Source of the DNA: Typhlomys cinereus | Taxonomy: Eukaryota; Chordata; Mammalia; Rodentia; Platacanthomyidae | Direction: 5' to 3' | Length of the DNA stretch: 64,000 bases | Assembly: GCA_023101885.1 (NCBI GenBank) | Contig: JALPQD010000016.1 | Coordinates: 12,649,634 to 12,713,633, forward strand | In this document: positions 20,800 through 34,049 of the stretch, piece after piece | How positions within the stretch are numbered: the stretch's first letter is position 1 | Layout of the letters: the number at the start of each line of letters is the position of its first letter | Translations under genes and position numbers: made by a program | The notes under the pieces: model-generated | The model's database searches: none | Told to the model about the DNA's origin: nothing | Seen by the model: only the letters and a program-made list of their open reading frames with translations

Positions 20800-23700
20800 T
20801 ATACCTAATACATCCATCCAACCTCTCTCTCCATGTCTTACAAATAATTAAATAAAATATATTGAAGAAATATTGATAGAATTGTATGAATCTTTTAAAT
20901 GCTGATTTACTTAAACATGTTTGATTGTGGGTCAAAAGCAAAAATAAGCAAAACATATTATAGCACATATGTTTTACACAGATCTACCACCTTAAAGGGC
21001 TGAGTTTGAATCTAATGACTCACTTTTTTAACAACTAGGATTCATTGTATTATTAAATTTCAGCATATCTTATTTCCTTATCTATGAAGTTTAAATATAT
21101 ATATATTAGTATGAAATCTATTGTATGTATGTGCACAATACAACACATAATGCTACAATCAGTACTATTCTAAGAATACTAAACATACATAATCATTAAT
21201 TCAAAAAATGACATATTTGCCTCTTACTATTTCCATAACAAATCTGAGAGTATTGAGATAGAAGAAAATAGTCAAAATCACATTTTCGAAAAGCGGAATT
21301 GAAAAATTCACCACAGGGATAGATGCCAGTAGAACTCAGTGTGTATGTGTGCGTGTGTGTGTGTGTACGCATGTATGTAAAATTCAGGTTGTGCACTATT
21401 AGAAAGCAGTGACGAATTGCATTTTAATTACTGTTTCACACCTTTACAGATACTGCAGTAACATTTACACAGATTAAATAGGGAGGATGATTGCTGCAAG
21501 AATATATGAGAGAACAGATTTCCAAGAAATTAGTATGCAGTTTCTTACCTTAACAAAAATTACGGGTTATCTTCCAAATATAAAACTATACAAGTTTATG
21601 TAGAATGTAAATACATTAAAGCAATCTAATCTGAAGATGAAAATGAAACAGTTGCCTCTAGTTATGTCTGAAAGAGCTGTGTTAATGGAAAAATATTCAG
21701 AAATGAGAATCTTAATAATGTAACAATTTCAGAGGGAGTACTACTGACCAATGGGTGGTTTGATTTTAATAGGTTATTCACAATTCAGGACTCCTAATAT
21801 CTGGTATTAGTCATCTTCTGGGGCCATAACTCTGAAGACCTGAATGGGATCACAGATCTTCAGGCAGTGCCCATATGTACACTTCCTCAAGTAAGATTTC
21901 ACTGTGCAATTATGTGTTTTACTGTTGTGTCATTGAAGAATGCATCTTAGAATATATCAAATATAACCAGAAAACCCAAGTCTATGGTTTGATCTTCTCA
22001 GAACAGATCAATAGAAAGTTTTAAAGTATGTATCATGCTGTACTCAACATAATGAAGAATCTCTACTAGACAAGACTTGGCACTTAGTGAATTAATAAGG
22101 CAGATTTTTCAATGAATGAAGTAGTCTAGAAACCAAGATAAGTAGAACCAATGTTATGCTCTGTAATCAAGTTAAAACTATTTTGTGTAAGTTGATGCAG
22201 AACACATCTTGTAGAACTTGAGCATGGTTAGAATGTAGGCAGGCTAAAAAGATAAGAAGGAAATTTCAGTATATAGTGAATGGGGGCAAAAAGCGTGTAT
22301 CATAACTTGGCTCTTCAAAAATCACAACCTTTTATCAGAAGTTGAATCTTTTATGAGCTCTTCATAAATAGCAAACAACAGATGACAGGAAGCTTTTAGC
22401 CAATTGGTGATAAAACCACATTAATCAACATTTACAAGATTCCCTCAGAGGGTTCCAATCATTATAATTATTTATTTTGAAAAACAATGAAAATAATTGA
22501 ATAATTTGAAAAACAATGAAAAACTACACCATTATTTCATCTCACAAACCTGGAGTACGCTTCACTGTGTCCCTGTGTTGATCACCACTGCTAGGCAATT
22601 TTTGTCTCCATTTGGCTTAACAGTTAGAGGGAATTTGATGTTATCAAAGAAAACTATAGCACAAGTCACAACTGTCAACTCTTATAGTGTGCAGCTTTAA
22701 AAGACTAAGATGAATGACTTCATCGCTGAATAAATCATTACTAATCATAATTTGTGCATGTGCTTAGACTGTGCAGTTGAGACTGGTGGCCCTGCAGCCT
22801 GCCCGGAACTAATTGCTATAAATGTGCCAGATGTTGTAAAAATCTGGACACTTTTGTGATAAAGCAGAATGGTGCAAATTTTGTATGAACCTAGAAGTAT
22901 GTGATTTAAGGCTATAATCTATATTTCTGACATTATAGGTCAAAGATATATAGTAAGTATAGAGAGCCTTTATTAATATTGTAAAAGGTTATTTCCCTCC
23001 GCACTAAAAACCATTTTTTCCCTTTTATGTCTTGATCCTAATAGATCTGGGCTTGACTATAAATTTCTATGCTGCTGCAAAGGGCATTCTTTTGTGGAAA
23101 AATAAGAAACCAAGGTCTAAATTAGAACACTGTTCTCCTTGTTTCAGATATTAACAGGGAGGGAATCCTGTCTTTTCACACTCGAAAATGCATCATAAAT
23201 TAGGATGTTTCTTTTCTTCAGTCCCACAGTGATTAAGGGAACAAGTAATGTGTTAAATGGAAAAAAATGTCTTGGCACTTTCTGATTTATTAGAATTAAG
23301 CTGCATATCTCCACATTAAATAATAAGCAAACATTACTTAGAGGTTATGGGTATCAATATTTCCATTTTCTATGCATTGTTATGGTAATGAAGCCTTTTA
23401 GTCAAGGAAAATATGAAGCCATAAAACTTAATGCTCTATTTGAGGAGCAATTACAGCAAATTATAAGCAACTGGCTTGTACTAAATGGCAATGAATAAAA
23501 TTTTAAAGTATAATAATATACCATAAGCCTTTATATGGCTGATACTATCCATTTATTTTAAAGTGTCAGGTTTTGTAAAGATAATTATCAAAAGAAAGCT
23601 GGATTCCTGAAATAATTATCATGTTGATTACTTAGAAGGATAGGCTTCAGAAAAATTGGTGAATGGGAATTTTTAATATAGTTCTGGCATAAAACAAAAT

Positions 23701-26700
23701 ATTCTCTATTCATTTTCATTTAATGAAACAAGGGATTGTTGTATGCTGCAAGAGGAACTGTGTTCATGCATGAATGCTTTATTCCTTTGGTAAAACAATT
23801 ATATATTTGTGTTATCTTCACCTGATTAAATAGTAAAGAAGTTATATAGAAATGTAAACACTGGAATCATGACATTCCTCATATTGAAATCAACATGATT
23901 TTAAATACACAAGATGACTAATAATATATCAATATACTATTAAATACATATATGCAATTTCTTATCAGAGGGCTCCTATGCATGCCTTCACTGATGTATA
24001 AAACAAAGAAAAAAGCTACATATATTTGTATTTTGTATTATGTAAGCTATGTGAAAGCTGATGTCATCTTTTTATTGAAATCATTTTCTAGACCTATTTA
24101 TTCCATTTTTGGTGATTTAAGTAATACACACAATTGCCATTTAATTGTATTCTTGCTATTTTCTAAGGGCATATTAAACCAACTACTTGAATTTCATTGG
24201 AAATTTTAATTATGAATGATAAATTTTCACTCTGCTTTGGCATTTAGTATGCTTGTTCCCTCACACATTTTTATTTTAAGATATTTTCTCCTCTCATCTA
24301 TTTTAATACATTATTAAGGATGAGTTGCTCCTAGTAATAAGGTATTTTTGTCTGTTATTGACTTATTTAATAACCTTTAAGGAATGTTCAAGCATTGTTT
24401 TCAGAAAAACCTCTATACAATGGAGGAAAAGTTATATGTTCCTGAATAATACAATGAGTATCTTCCAAAATTCTCCAGAGGATTCTACATGGCCTTTCTA
24501 TTTTGAATACATCTATGCTGATTGTGAAACTCTGTGAATGCAATGCAAGAATATTTTTACACATAAAAGTTTGTACCAATTTTACCTTGACATCCTTTTT
24601 TGTAACCATTCTGTAGGCAATGATTATGCTAGATCTGTGGTTTTGGATTTTACAACTTGATCCACTGGCAGGCAAGGATAGACTTGGTAGGAGAAACATT
24701 GCATCTCTTTGTCCAATTGAATTTCACCTGGAAACTAAGACAAATGAATTAGGGTCTGCATTTATTCTGTGCTGTTTCTGAGCTGGGATTGACCAGATTC
24801 AAGGCTTGAAAGCCCAAAGGTATGTGGCATTAGAAAAGGGACTAATGTGAGCAGATCAAACTTTATTCCAAAAGTAGACAGAGTGCAGACAGTAGTGCAG
24901 AGGAATGAGTTCCCAAAACCATGCACCCAGAATGGAAAGCTATCCGTGTGGTGCATGTGATATTGGGGGAAATACTTATGTTTCACATTCAGAAATGAAC
25001 TTTGTCATTCTTTCACTTGCTAGGATTATCTAAGGAGGTATAAATTGCCTCCTAAATTGTTATCATACCAATTATTAAATATATTACAGATAAAGGGCAT
25101 TTTAAAAAATAATAAAAAATTGAGAAACAGCAAAGACATTCACTGATATTTATCAAGTTTAAAGTTTAATCAAGTCTTTTTGAAGAACAACTAACTAAAA
25201 GCCATGGGCAAAAAGAAGGGTTAGTCAAATCATGAAGTACATTGTGCTGGGTGTTTGAAACAATAGAGAAGTTTCACTCAGGTGTTAAAGTATTTGTCTA
25301 TCAAGCAAAGGAGCCTTAGCTTACATCCCAGATCCCCTCCACACCCCCCACACACCTACACACATAAAAAAAACGTCCATTGATATGAAAGCAGCATGCA
25401 TTCCAGGCTCTTGTAGGTGAAGTCTGGGAAAATGAGAGCAAAGTGTTAAGGGGGTAAAGCAATTCTGAGTGTTTGAGAAGTCAGCATTGGTCCTCCATAG
25501 GCATACAGAGTGACCTCTTCTACACATACACACACAGACACAAGAACTTTGATTCTGAACATTCAGTGAAACATGGGTAGCATTTATCATAAATAATGTG
25601 TTCAATACTTACAGGATCAGCATAATATGTGAAGATGTCTTAATCTCACAGTAGATAAGAAAGGTAGATTAGCAGAAGCTAAAAATTAGGGTTGGAGAAG
25701 ATGATAGTGAAAGGGCCTAAGTGGTGTAGATTCCCAAAAAGAAAAGGAGCCCATAATGAGCTAGTCTAGGAATAATAACAGTTTCTCACACGCTATACCT
25801 TTTATAACCTGAAATACTGTGACTATGTTGTAGAATCTGTCTACCCAATATCCTTGCTACCAAGGAACTTTACAGATTCAGGATTAACCCTGTCCCCCAT
25901 GAAAAAACAGTTGTGGTTCCAGAAAAATCTCAAGATACCTCAGGTTGAGCCACTCTTGTGTGGAGGCCTCCTTCTGTTGGTTGGAGTCCTCATTCTTTCA
26001 AAAAAAAAAAAAAAGATAATAAAACTCTGTCAACTGGCCCAGATTCCTTAAACAAATATCCTTGCTTCTCTAGGAAAAGAGTACACTTTGTCTATTTAAA
26101 AATAACAGAAAATTATTGCCTTTCAATAGTTTCCAATAGGTGTTTTCAGAAATCCTTTCTATTACAAATGTACTGTAATATAATTATTAATAAAAAATTT
26201 ACTCTGAGCGCTCTCATAAAATTATTTCTAGGAAGAATGTAAAATCACAAGTTTACCATAGTAATGGAAAAACCCATTCACCTGAACAAGACTAGGATGT
26301 ATTATATTTTTTCTATCCAAGAGGAAAAGGACACACTCAGGCTCCTGTTTTTGTGTTACTGTCTTATAAATTCTTCCCTACATATATCCAGGTTCCCTCA
26401 AGGCAACTATATGTTGCGGGGAAGTTATCATCCACTCTTTAATTGTGGGCCAGTCACAGCATTTTCATACATACATCTTTTTTTTGTGGTTAGAAAGCTA
26501 TCAATATTCTATCTGTTTCTTCAAACTAAAAATGACTAAATCAAATCACAAACCGCCTCAACATCATCTGTGAAGTGGGAGGATCAATTCCCAATAGCAT
26601 GCTATGAAAACTAAAGGGAATCTAAGAGTAAACTTACTAGTTCCAAACTACAAGTGAGCAATCATGTGATGTTTGTTAGTTCAACAAGTGTTTTATTAAT

Positions 26701-26954
26701 GGTATTATCACTTTAATGCTGTACTATTTTATTCTGATACCATTTCTGGGTCAATCGAAGCATAGATTGATAAGAACAAGAAATATCATGTGGCTAACAG
26801 TATTCAAGTCATTGTAATTAAAGTATAATCCACTTCTTGTTGATGATTTTTCAATTTCTGGTCAGTGGTTTCTTTATTAATGTCCTCAAGACCAGAGATT
26901 TCATATTCTTAACTTAGAAGAGAGCACAAAGAAAATTTTACTTATACTGGTATT

Positions 26955-27190
26955 GCCTACATTTATGAAGTTACAAAGCACTCTACCTTGAGTATCCCAA
27001 TGGATACAGATATTACTAGAAGTTTCCAGGCATTCTCTATAAAGTACCTCAAGTGTCTTATCACATTTTTAGAGAGCTTAGTTTATTAGATTTAAGTAAG
27101 TACTTAATTGTCTAATTCCTAAGCCTAGCAAAGTAAAGAGAGAGAACTGTTGAGAAGTTGAACTGCTCTAGGACACCTTCAGATATCACT
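26955..27190 (+). repeat. Possible MIR element
   Basis: Opens with GTTACAAAGCACTCTACC and closes with a GAGAGAGAACTGTTGAGAAG-like part before GGACACC, the order of motifs in mammalian MIRs. Heavily diverged, so the call is tentative. Confidence 0.35.
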
Positions 27191-27479
27191 AGTACACTGA
27201 ATATATTTTCCTATCAACCCATAATCTTGACATTGTAGTTCCTATTGATTTCTTTAACCTGTTAACCTGAAGAGAAATGATTTAAAATTTAAAGATCAGA
27301 TTGAGCAATGTTCTCTGTTTTGGTGTTGTTATTTATTTTTCATCTCTGGCCTTTGTTTTAATTTTCATTTATAATGAAACTCAGTTTCAATGGCTAAGGT
27401 TAATGAGACAATTAACTTTACACATGATACCACTCACAGTGAATATTTACTGTAATTAACCACAATGACTTTTGTGAAG

Positions 27480-27482
<3 letters not shown>

Positions 27483-27514
<32 letters not shown>
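27483..27514. repeat. (TA)n microsatellite
   Basis: An uninterrupted run of about 16 AT units. Confidence 0.96.
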
Positions 27515-27519
<5 letters not shown>

Positions 27520-28084
27520 TTTTTTGTTGTTGTTGTTCAAGAAGTTTAGGGAAATTATTTTTAAAGTTTCAAAGACATACCAAACAGCCAGATGTAGAAA
27601 TATTTAATTTACTTTTGCTGTGGACACTAAAACAAGGAGGAATGTTGTGAAGTACAGGTTTGTGGTAGTCAGCAATACATCAGTTTTCAAGCAAATAGAC
27701 AGAGGCATTAACGTGAGATCTCCAAGTGTGTTTCTCAAACCTGCCATTTGACCTTTGCTTAAGTCTGTTTCTCAAATGTGCTTGTTTTCTGAGTGATGTA
27801 TTCAAAATGCTCCTTTTCTGCTGACAGTTGCTGATTCTGTTGTTTTATGGGAACACAGCTAGAGAAATTTGCAAAGACAGGACCGTCAGCTAGTGCACAG
27901 AATGAGAATCAGAAATTGAAGAGCTCTAATGTTGTTTGGGTTTCCTCTCCTCACACTGAAGCTTGTAGACACCTTATGCAAATGAAGTTCATAGTGTGGA
28001 AAGTTTAGACTTTTAAAGGTGTATTCACTGTCAATATATCATCCACTGTAGTTGGACTATCCCCTCTTACATATGTTCAGAGTT

Positions 28085-28180
28085 GTAGTCAGGGTAAGGG
28101 CATGAGCCCATTGCTCCTTGGAAGCCTGAAATAGGATCACGGGAGACCAAGAGTTTGAGATCAACCTGGATGGCAAACAT
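28085..28180 (+). repeat. 7SL-derived B1-like SINE fragment
   Basis: Sequence around 28118-28175 has the order GGAAGCCTGAAATAGGATCA, then GAGTTTGAGATCAACCTGG, the pattern of B1/Alu-type SINEs. It runs into a CA/TA microsatellite (about 28194-28240) that probably derives from its tail. Old and partial. Confidence 0.5.
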
Positions 28181-28249
28181 GCACATATATACATACACAC
28201 ACACACACATATATATATGTATATATATGTATATATATTTATATTGGTA

Positions 28250-29685
28250 TGTAGGCCACTTCAAATGACTGCCCTCAGAGAAAGTTAAGCAGTCACTTTG
28301 GTAAAGGACAAGCCAAACAACTGAAAGTTGAAAAGCAATTTTTTTAACTTCCTTTCTTAACTGATAGATAAAATATATGCTATTTAATTCCAAATTTAAA
28401 ACTTCAAACACGTCTCTGGAGGTTCTGCTTTAATCTTGAGTGTTGCAGTAGTTGTGTGAGGCAGTAATTAATTTGCTTCTCTGCTATTGTATGTATTTCT
28501 CTTACTCAGGTAATATTTTTGAGTATTTCAATTCTTTCTTGTTTCTGCTCTCTATCATGACACAATGACATATCTCTGTATACTGTTGTCCTAATTAGTC
28601 TGTCTCCTGACATAATTTTAATTAGCTTTATGATATTTCTGCCTGACTTTTCCTCATTGACAAAGCTACTGAGCTTTAAATAAAATGGTGACTTTCTATG
28701 TTATAACCTCATTTAATTTTTGAAATCTGCTTACATCTAGAAAAAAATGTCATTTTTACTAACAAAAAGCTGAAGTTACAGAAAAATGATGAGTTTCTCT
28801 GGTGATCAGTCTGTTTTTGACATCTGGGCTTTGGGTAGCAGTCTAAAGTATCTGCTAAGAGGTCACCACTCAGCAAAGCAGCTTCATTGCGCTCTCTGAA
28901 TGTGGAATTCCCAGGCACATCTGCAGACCAAAACAAGGCAGACTCTTTGGGGAGCTGAGCTCAGTGTTTGCTTGCTAGTTTTTTTTTTTTTTTTTGGTCT
29001 GGTATCAGTATATATAGAGAGACTTGGAAAGATTTTCTTATATTATTTCACACTACTTCTTTATTGTAGTTTTTCCTGTTCTTTTAAATTGGAAGCATTC
29101 TTCTCATTTTGTTGAGCAATTATTGAGCATCCCTAGTGATTCAGCATATATGAATTGTTTGTAAGATGCCAAACATTTAATACGTACACAGCCTTATTCC
29201 CAAATTACCTGAAAGATGTGGAGTAGTAGTTTGGGATTTAAAATCGTTTGCTGAAAACACTTTTCTCCGTTTCCCTACCCCCATATCTAAATTACAGTTT
29301 AAATCAGTTATGGAAGCCCAGCATGGAACTCTGGCTACCACTTCTACTTTTAAGTTCAGAGTGAATATAGAAAAATATTGGAAGTAGGAATATCTATGAC
29401 TCTGTGTCTTTAACTGATGTAACTGTTTTCACTTTAAAAAATGTAGGTAATATAATTAAAAATAGAAGTAATATTCAAAACCTTCAAATATACTTGCTAA
29501 CTCTTGCTGCAATTACTGAAATGGAATGTCAAATTCAACTACAATCAAATAAAGGGATAGATTATATGTCACAGGAATTTTCAAGCTCCAGTAATTTGGA
29601 ATTAAATAGCATATATGTCACAACAAAAGCATGCCATGGTGATAAATTTTAGGTTAAATAATATTTTAATTCTTAATTTTAAAAA
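28250..29685. other. Intergenic, mostly unique
   Basis: A poly-T run at about 28979-28997 may be the tail of an unrecognised minus-strand retroelement. No gene. Confidence 0.5.
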
Positions 29686-29689
29686 TATT

Positions 29690-29704
29690 TTTATTTATTT
29701 ACTA

Positions 29705-29775
<71 letters not shown>

Positions 29776-30008
29776 ATCAGAGAGAAATTTGTGTTCCTGT
29801 GGAAGGCCAAAAGTGACTTCAGGAATCATCCTAGATGGCTTCTACCTCCTCCTTGCTTTGATATGCAATTTGCCAAACTCTGCCCACCAGAGCCAGAAAT
29901 GCAGGCTGCCCCTCTTTCTGCCTGATGTTTCTATGTGGGATCTGGGATCTGAACTCAGGACCTTCTGCTTGCCAGGCAGTGTCAATGCCTAAGCCATTTC
30001 TCCAGCCC
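29690..30008 (-). mobile_element. tRNA-derived SINE, older copy, minus strand
   Basis: It has the same head (GGGCTGGAGAAATGGCTTAG on the minus strand) and the same body order as the young family, but with more substitutions. The tail is a (TC)n (29706-29738) plus (TG)n (29738-29776) compound microsatellite. No clean TSD. Confidence 0.82.
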
Positions 30009-30104
30009 TTACTTAATGTTTTTTATGAGGGCACTATACTTCGTCTTCAAAGAAAAATAGAAAATAAAACACACATATTAAAGAATTATGCTTTTGAAAC
30101 TGTG

Positions 30105-30185
30105 TCTAGAGCTGGAGAGATGCCCTCTAATACACACATGTACATAAATCCAGTGACAGACACACACACATATAAATAAAATAAA
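30105..30185 (+). repeat. SINE fragment (tRNA-like head with CA tail)
   Basis: Contains AGAGCTGGAGAGATG followed after about 25 bases by a CA-rich and then A-rich tail. Probably a badly deleted member of the same SINE family. Confidence 0.4.
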
Positions 30186-30535
30186 ACAAATAGAATATGA
30201 CCTGTAAGCCTTCTTTCTTTTGTAATATATATATACTCTATGGGGTCATAGAAAATATGCATAATTATTACATTCTGCCACTTACACAATAGACATACCA
30301 GTTCTTTCAATCTCAATTTTATCATTTAAGCAATGAAAATAAATGACTGTAAGAACCTGGTTTGATGCCAAATGTCAAATAAATTGTGGCAGACACAGAT
30401 TGTAGAATAGTATGTTCAGACAATGATCTTTTATGGAGTCTGTATTGCATCATATTAGCATCAAAACACCCAGATTTGGCCAAACATGGATCAGTATAGA
30501 AAATCTTCACAATATATCATTATCATTTTTATGAA

Positions 30536-30800
30536 GTGTGTGTGTGTGTGTGTATATGTGTGTGTGTTTGTGTGTGTGTAGGCCCAAGGTTGTCAGGCTG
30601 TCTTCCTAAGGAAGGTCTCTCACCAAACACTGAACTCATCATTTTGGCTACTGTAAAGCAATCTTAGCCCAGGAATCTGCCATCGCTGCTTCCCAGCTGC
30701 TATATTCATAGCTGTCTTTTGATAGCTACCGGAACATTTGGACTTCATGCGTACACAGCGAGCACTTCATCTACTGAACCATCTCTCTAGTTCCTGTATT
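30536..30800 (-). repeat. B2-like SINE with TG-repeat tail, minus strand
   Basis: On the minus strand it starts GGAACTAGAGAGATGGTTCAG, a B2-type tRNA-like head, and ends in the (TG/CA)n tract at 30536-30580. The body differs from the young SINE family of this window. Confidence 0.55.
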
Positions 30801-31964
30801 TCATACCCGTCTGTAGTATGATGCAGGGTTACTTTTTGACTTTTACTACAGTGGGGACTTTTAAAACATTTCTTGATGACTTTGATAGATTCAAGACCAT
30901 GACACTAAAGAGTTCCTATAATTGTAACATTGAACAATGCCAGTCAATCAGTCTGCCTTCTCATAACATCTTAAAAATGAAAAGAGAAAATGTGAACTTT
31001 TTCTTTCAGGGTTTGGTGAAGTCTGCTTGACATCTCAAAAGCTAATAAAATTTGTCTCCCTGTCCCCTTTCCAACATAAAATTAATGACTTTGCAGCCAC
31101 ACTGATGAGAGCAGTGTCATTTAATGTCACTGGTGAAATAAGAGGGGCAGGCGTGGTTGTGGATGTTTGGATGTGAAAGGGATCCAAGCATCAGCTTGTT
31201 AATGCATGCATTTACATTGTCAAGAACTTCAAAATTTTTAGAGGGCATCTTCAGTTGCCTCTAGATATATGTCACCTGTTGTCACAGATTCAAAAGCACC
31301 TGGTATCACTGGGATTGTAAGGCACAGACATTCGGTGGAAAATGCCTTCTGAACTTCTTAAGCAAAACTCCCCTAGCTCCTGTAACAACTGAAGGTCCCA
31401 GCCTAGTTTGGAATGCAGTGTCTAAAGTCACTCAGCACTTCACATATTGACGTTGTCTTTAAGCAGAGGCCAACTGCACAACAGTTGTTTGAGATGCCTG
31501 TGAGGTTCTGTGGTTGCTAAGTGTCTTGCTGCAAAACAAAGTCAAACAAATGCCTGAAATATTTTGAAATAAAGGTCTCATAAAATAAAATTTTGGGTTG
31601 TTTCATTTGCCTAATTCAAGGAATGCAATCACAATCCAAGGAAAATCAAATTTTGTCTTTCTTTTCCCTCATTATGTATTCTTCTTCTTTCTTTGCTGAA
31701 ATTGTTGTTGTGATTAAATGAATGACTTTATATGATAATACCAGGCTTGGAAAATATAAAAGTTATTGAATATGACTCTTAGAAATAGTCTGAATGAAAT
31801 GTTCTTATATAATTTTTCATCCATTTAATCTCTTTATTCTTTGGCAATCTAATAAATGAATATAATAAATTTGTCATTTCTGCCTCTTATTGTTCAATAA
31901 AATCCTACCAACTTTTCCCAGACTAAACCTTCCTCCCAGTCAGTATTCTTCTGTTTTCCTGTCC
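30801..31964. other. Intergenic, apparently unique
   Basis: I see no gene or repeat. The segment 31070-31560 is less AT-biased than its surroundings and free of visible repeats. Confidence 0.5.
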
Positions 31965-31966
31965 TT

Positions 31967-32613
31967 TTTTTATTCTTTTTTTTATTTCCACTCATACAAA
32001 CTTAACAAGTATACTGGTACCCCCTCCCTCCAACCCCCAACCCCCTGTGCCCCCTGCCCCCCCTTCTCTCCCCATCCCCCAGTGCCTCCCCCTCTCATCC
32101 CCGGAGCATCCTTTAATGAGCATGCCAAACCTTCCTCTGGGTCCTCCTCTCCGATGAGGTACAAGGACCCAGTGGCATTTCCCAGAACCGTTTCCTGTGT
32201 TCCCTTTAAGCATAGGAACACTATTGTGGCTGTCAATTCCTTGCCTCCAAGGATCCTAGTGCCTTTAGCAAACGCTAGACTTTGTGGGGTCAATAGTGTG
32301 TTGGACATTGCTCAGGGCATGCAAAGTCCAATTATGATTGCTTTGGCCCTAACTTGTGTGGAGAATCTTACATATCATTACTCCTCCCATCCTTGTGGTC
32401 TTACAATCTTACCGACCCCTCTTCTGCAAATTTCCCTGAGCTTCAGGATGGGGACAGATTAGGCTGGCCTAGTCACAGGTGGTTGATATAGAGTCTCTGA
32501 TGTTCTGGATTATGGTTCTTGATTTATGTTCTTCAGTTTTGCTGCTCCTGCTGCCCTGTATTGAATATCAGCCCCTGGCCAGAGATAAAAACCTGTTAAA
32601 TTAGAGTATTGTT
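31967..32613 (-). mobile_element. LINE-1 3' end, minus strand, left part of a split copy
   Basis: On the minus strand this is LINE-1 3' UTR running to a poly-A tail (poly-T at 31967-31986), closely matching 60640-61285. It stops at AGAGTATTGTT (32603-32613), exactly where the plus-strand LINE-1 starts, and resumes at 40986. The sequence TTAGAGTATTGTT at 32601-32613 is the left TSD of the inserted element. Confidence 0.85.
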
Positions 32614-32985
32614 GGCACGTGCCGGGTCCAGCCGGGCCTCATCCGCGACCTAGGTAAGCTCCCCCGCGCCCACCCACCAGAACCCCAGGTCAGCCCAAGG
32701 GACCCAGCTCCTACCCCACCATCCAGCCAGAGCCGCGCGCAGGGCCAAGGGACGAGGAGGACCTCCCCCTGTGCCCGGGCTCCGCCCCAGCTCCCCTCGG
32801 GTTAAATAGCTCCATGCCGACACCCCTATCCTCCCTCCCCCACCCCGCTCTGCCAGCTGGGACCCGCGCAGTCTAGCCGGGCCTCATCTGTGACTTAGGT
32901 AAGCTCCGTCCTTACCCACCCCCAGAAACCCAAGCCAAATAATTCAGTTTAGTGAAATTGAAAGATCTTAAGAGTTAAAACGACA
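32614..32985 (+). promoter_or_regulatory. LINE-1 5' UTR promoter with two monomer-like repeats
   Basis: A CpG-rich region of about 370 bp in an AT-rich setting. The segment GCCGGGCCTCAT followed by a GGTAAGCTCC motif occurs twice, starting at 32631 and 32876, i.e. a 245-bp repeat. Tandem promoter monomers are typical of murine LINE-1. Each unit holds an AG/GTAAG sequence that fits a 5' splice site. No YY1 or other factor site is claimed. Confidence 0.65.
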
Positions 32986-34049
32986 ATGCCAAAGTCAAAG
33001 TGCAAATCCATGAGAAGCAACACTCAAGTAAACAAATTTCCCACTGAAGGAATTAATCCCATAATGTTAGACTCCAACCAGAAAAAACCCACGGAAAATG
33101 GCCAAGAAAGCCTGACCCAGGATAATGACTTTCAAAATATGATCATTACCATGTTCAATACTATGAAAGAGGAAATCCGGGAGGAATTACATAATCGAAT
33201 TAATCACTTTGAAGAGGAATACAACAGACACTTGGAGGAGTTGAGAAAAACAGTGCAAGAAACAAAAACTGGCATAGAGCAGTTAAAACAGACTCAAGCA
33301 GAGTTTAAAACTGAGCTACAAGACAAGTTATCTTCAACCCAGAACGCCACAGAGAGTCTTATCAACAGAACTAACGAAGCAGAAAACAGAATTTCAGACC
33401 TTGAAGATAAATGGGAGTACTAACCAGCTCAATGGAAGAGGTTGTTAAAGCCAAAAAGATACTTGAGAGAAATATCCAAGAGATATGGGACACCCTGAAG
33501 AAGCCTAACATGCGTATTCATGGAATACCAGAGCAAGAATCTCAAAATACCACCCCTGAGGAAATTTTTCAAATGATCATCAAGGAAAACTTTCCTCATA
33601 TAAAAAAAGAGAGGCCCATCCATATACAAGAGGCATTCCGCACCCCAAACAAATACGACCAAAACAGAAGCACGCCATGGCAAATAATAGTTAAAACACT
33701 CCACATTCAAGATAAAGAACTGGTGCTGAGAGCTTCAAGGGAGAAAAAACAAGTCACTTTTAAAGGTAAACCTATCAAAATAACAAATGACTTCTCAGTC
33801 GAAACAGTAAAAGCAAGAAGAGCTTGGAGAGACATACTTCAAGTATTGAATGAGCAAAAATATCAACCCAGGCTGATTTACCCTGCAAAACTGTCCGTCA
33901 TGATGGAGGGAGAAAGAAAAATCTTCCAGCACAAAGACAACTTGAAGGGATACATGTTCACCAAATCAGGCTTTCAAAAAATGGTAGAAATGATACTCAA
34001 GCGTGAAGAAAAAAACAGCCATATCCAGGAGAACAGAAGGCAAGTATAA
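32986..34049 (+). pseudogene. LINE-1 ORF1 (RNA-binding chaperone), frameshifted
   Basis: ORF1 protein coats LINE-1 RNA as a trimer and acts as a nucleic-acid chaperone. The first frame (32986-33423, 145 codons) gives a short polar N-terminus and a long coiled coil from about residue 50 on. It ends in a premature TAA. The rest (33411-34049) is in another frame and contains the RRM and C-terminal domain, with the conserved MRIHGIPE segment. The break at about 33413-33423 is one small indel. Combined length of about 350 codons is normal for the family. Confidence 0.9.

Larger units (their letters stand above)
20108..28080. other. Long intergenic block, mostly unique AT-rich DNA
   Basis: No gene is supported. 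Small items: a degraded SINE-like piece at about 20635-20700 leading into a GATATA/GATGTA microsatellite (20751-20799); (TG)n at about 21338-21366; a SINE remnant at about 25262-25330; a poly-A run near 26000-26014; a possible MIR at 26955-27190; (TA)n at 27483-27514. The parts 21400-24700 and 26500-28000 appear free of recent repeats. Open frames here are short and lack any recognisable domain. Confidence 0.55.

Noticed and set aside
31890..32462. 190-codon plus-strand frame
   Set aside because: It is the reverse strand of LINE-1 3' UTR, rich in Pro because of the polypyrimidine tract; not coding.
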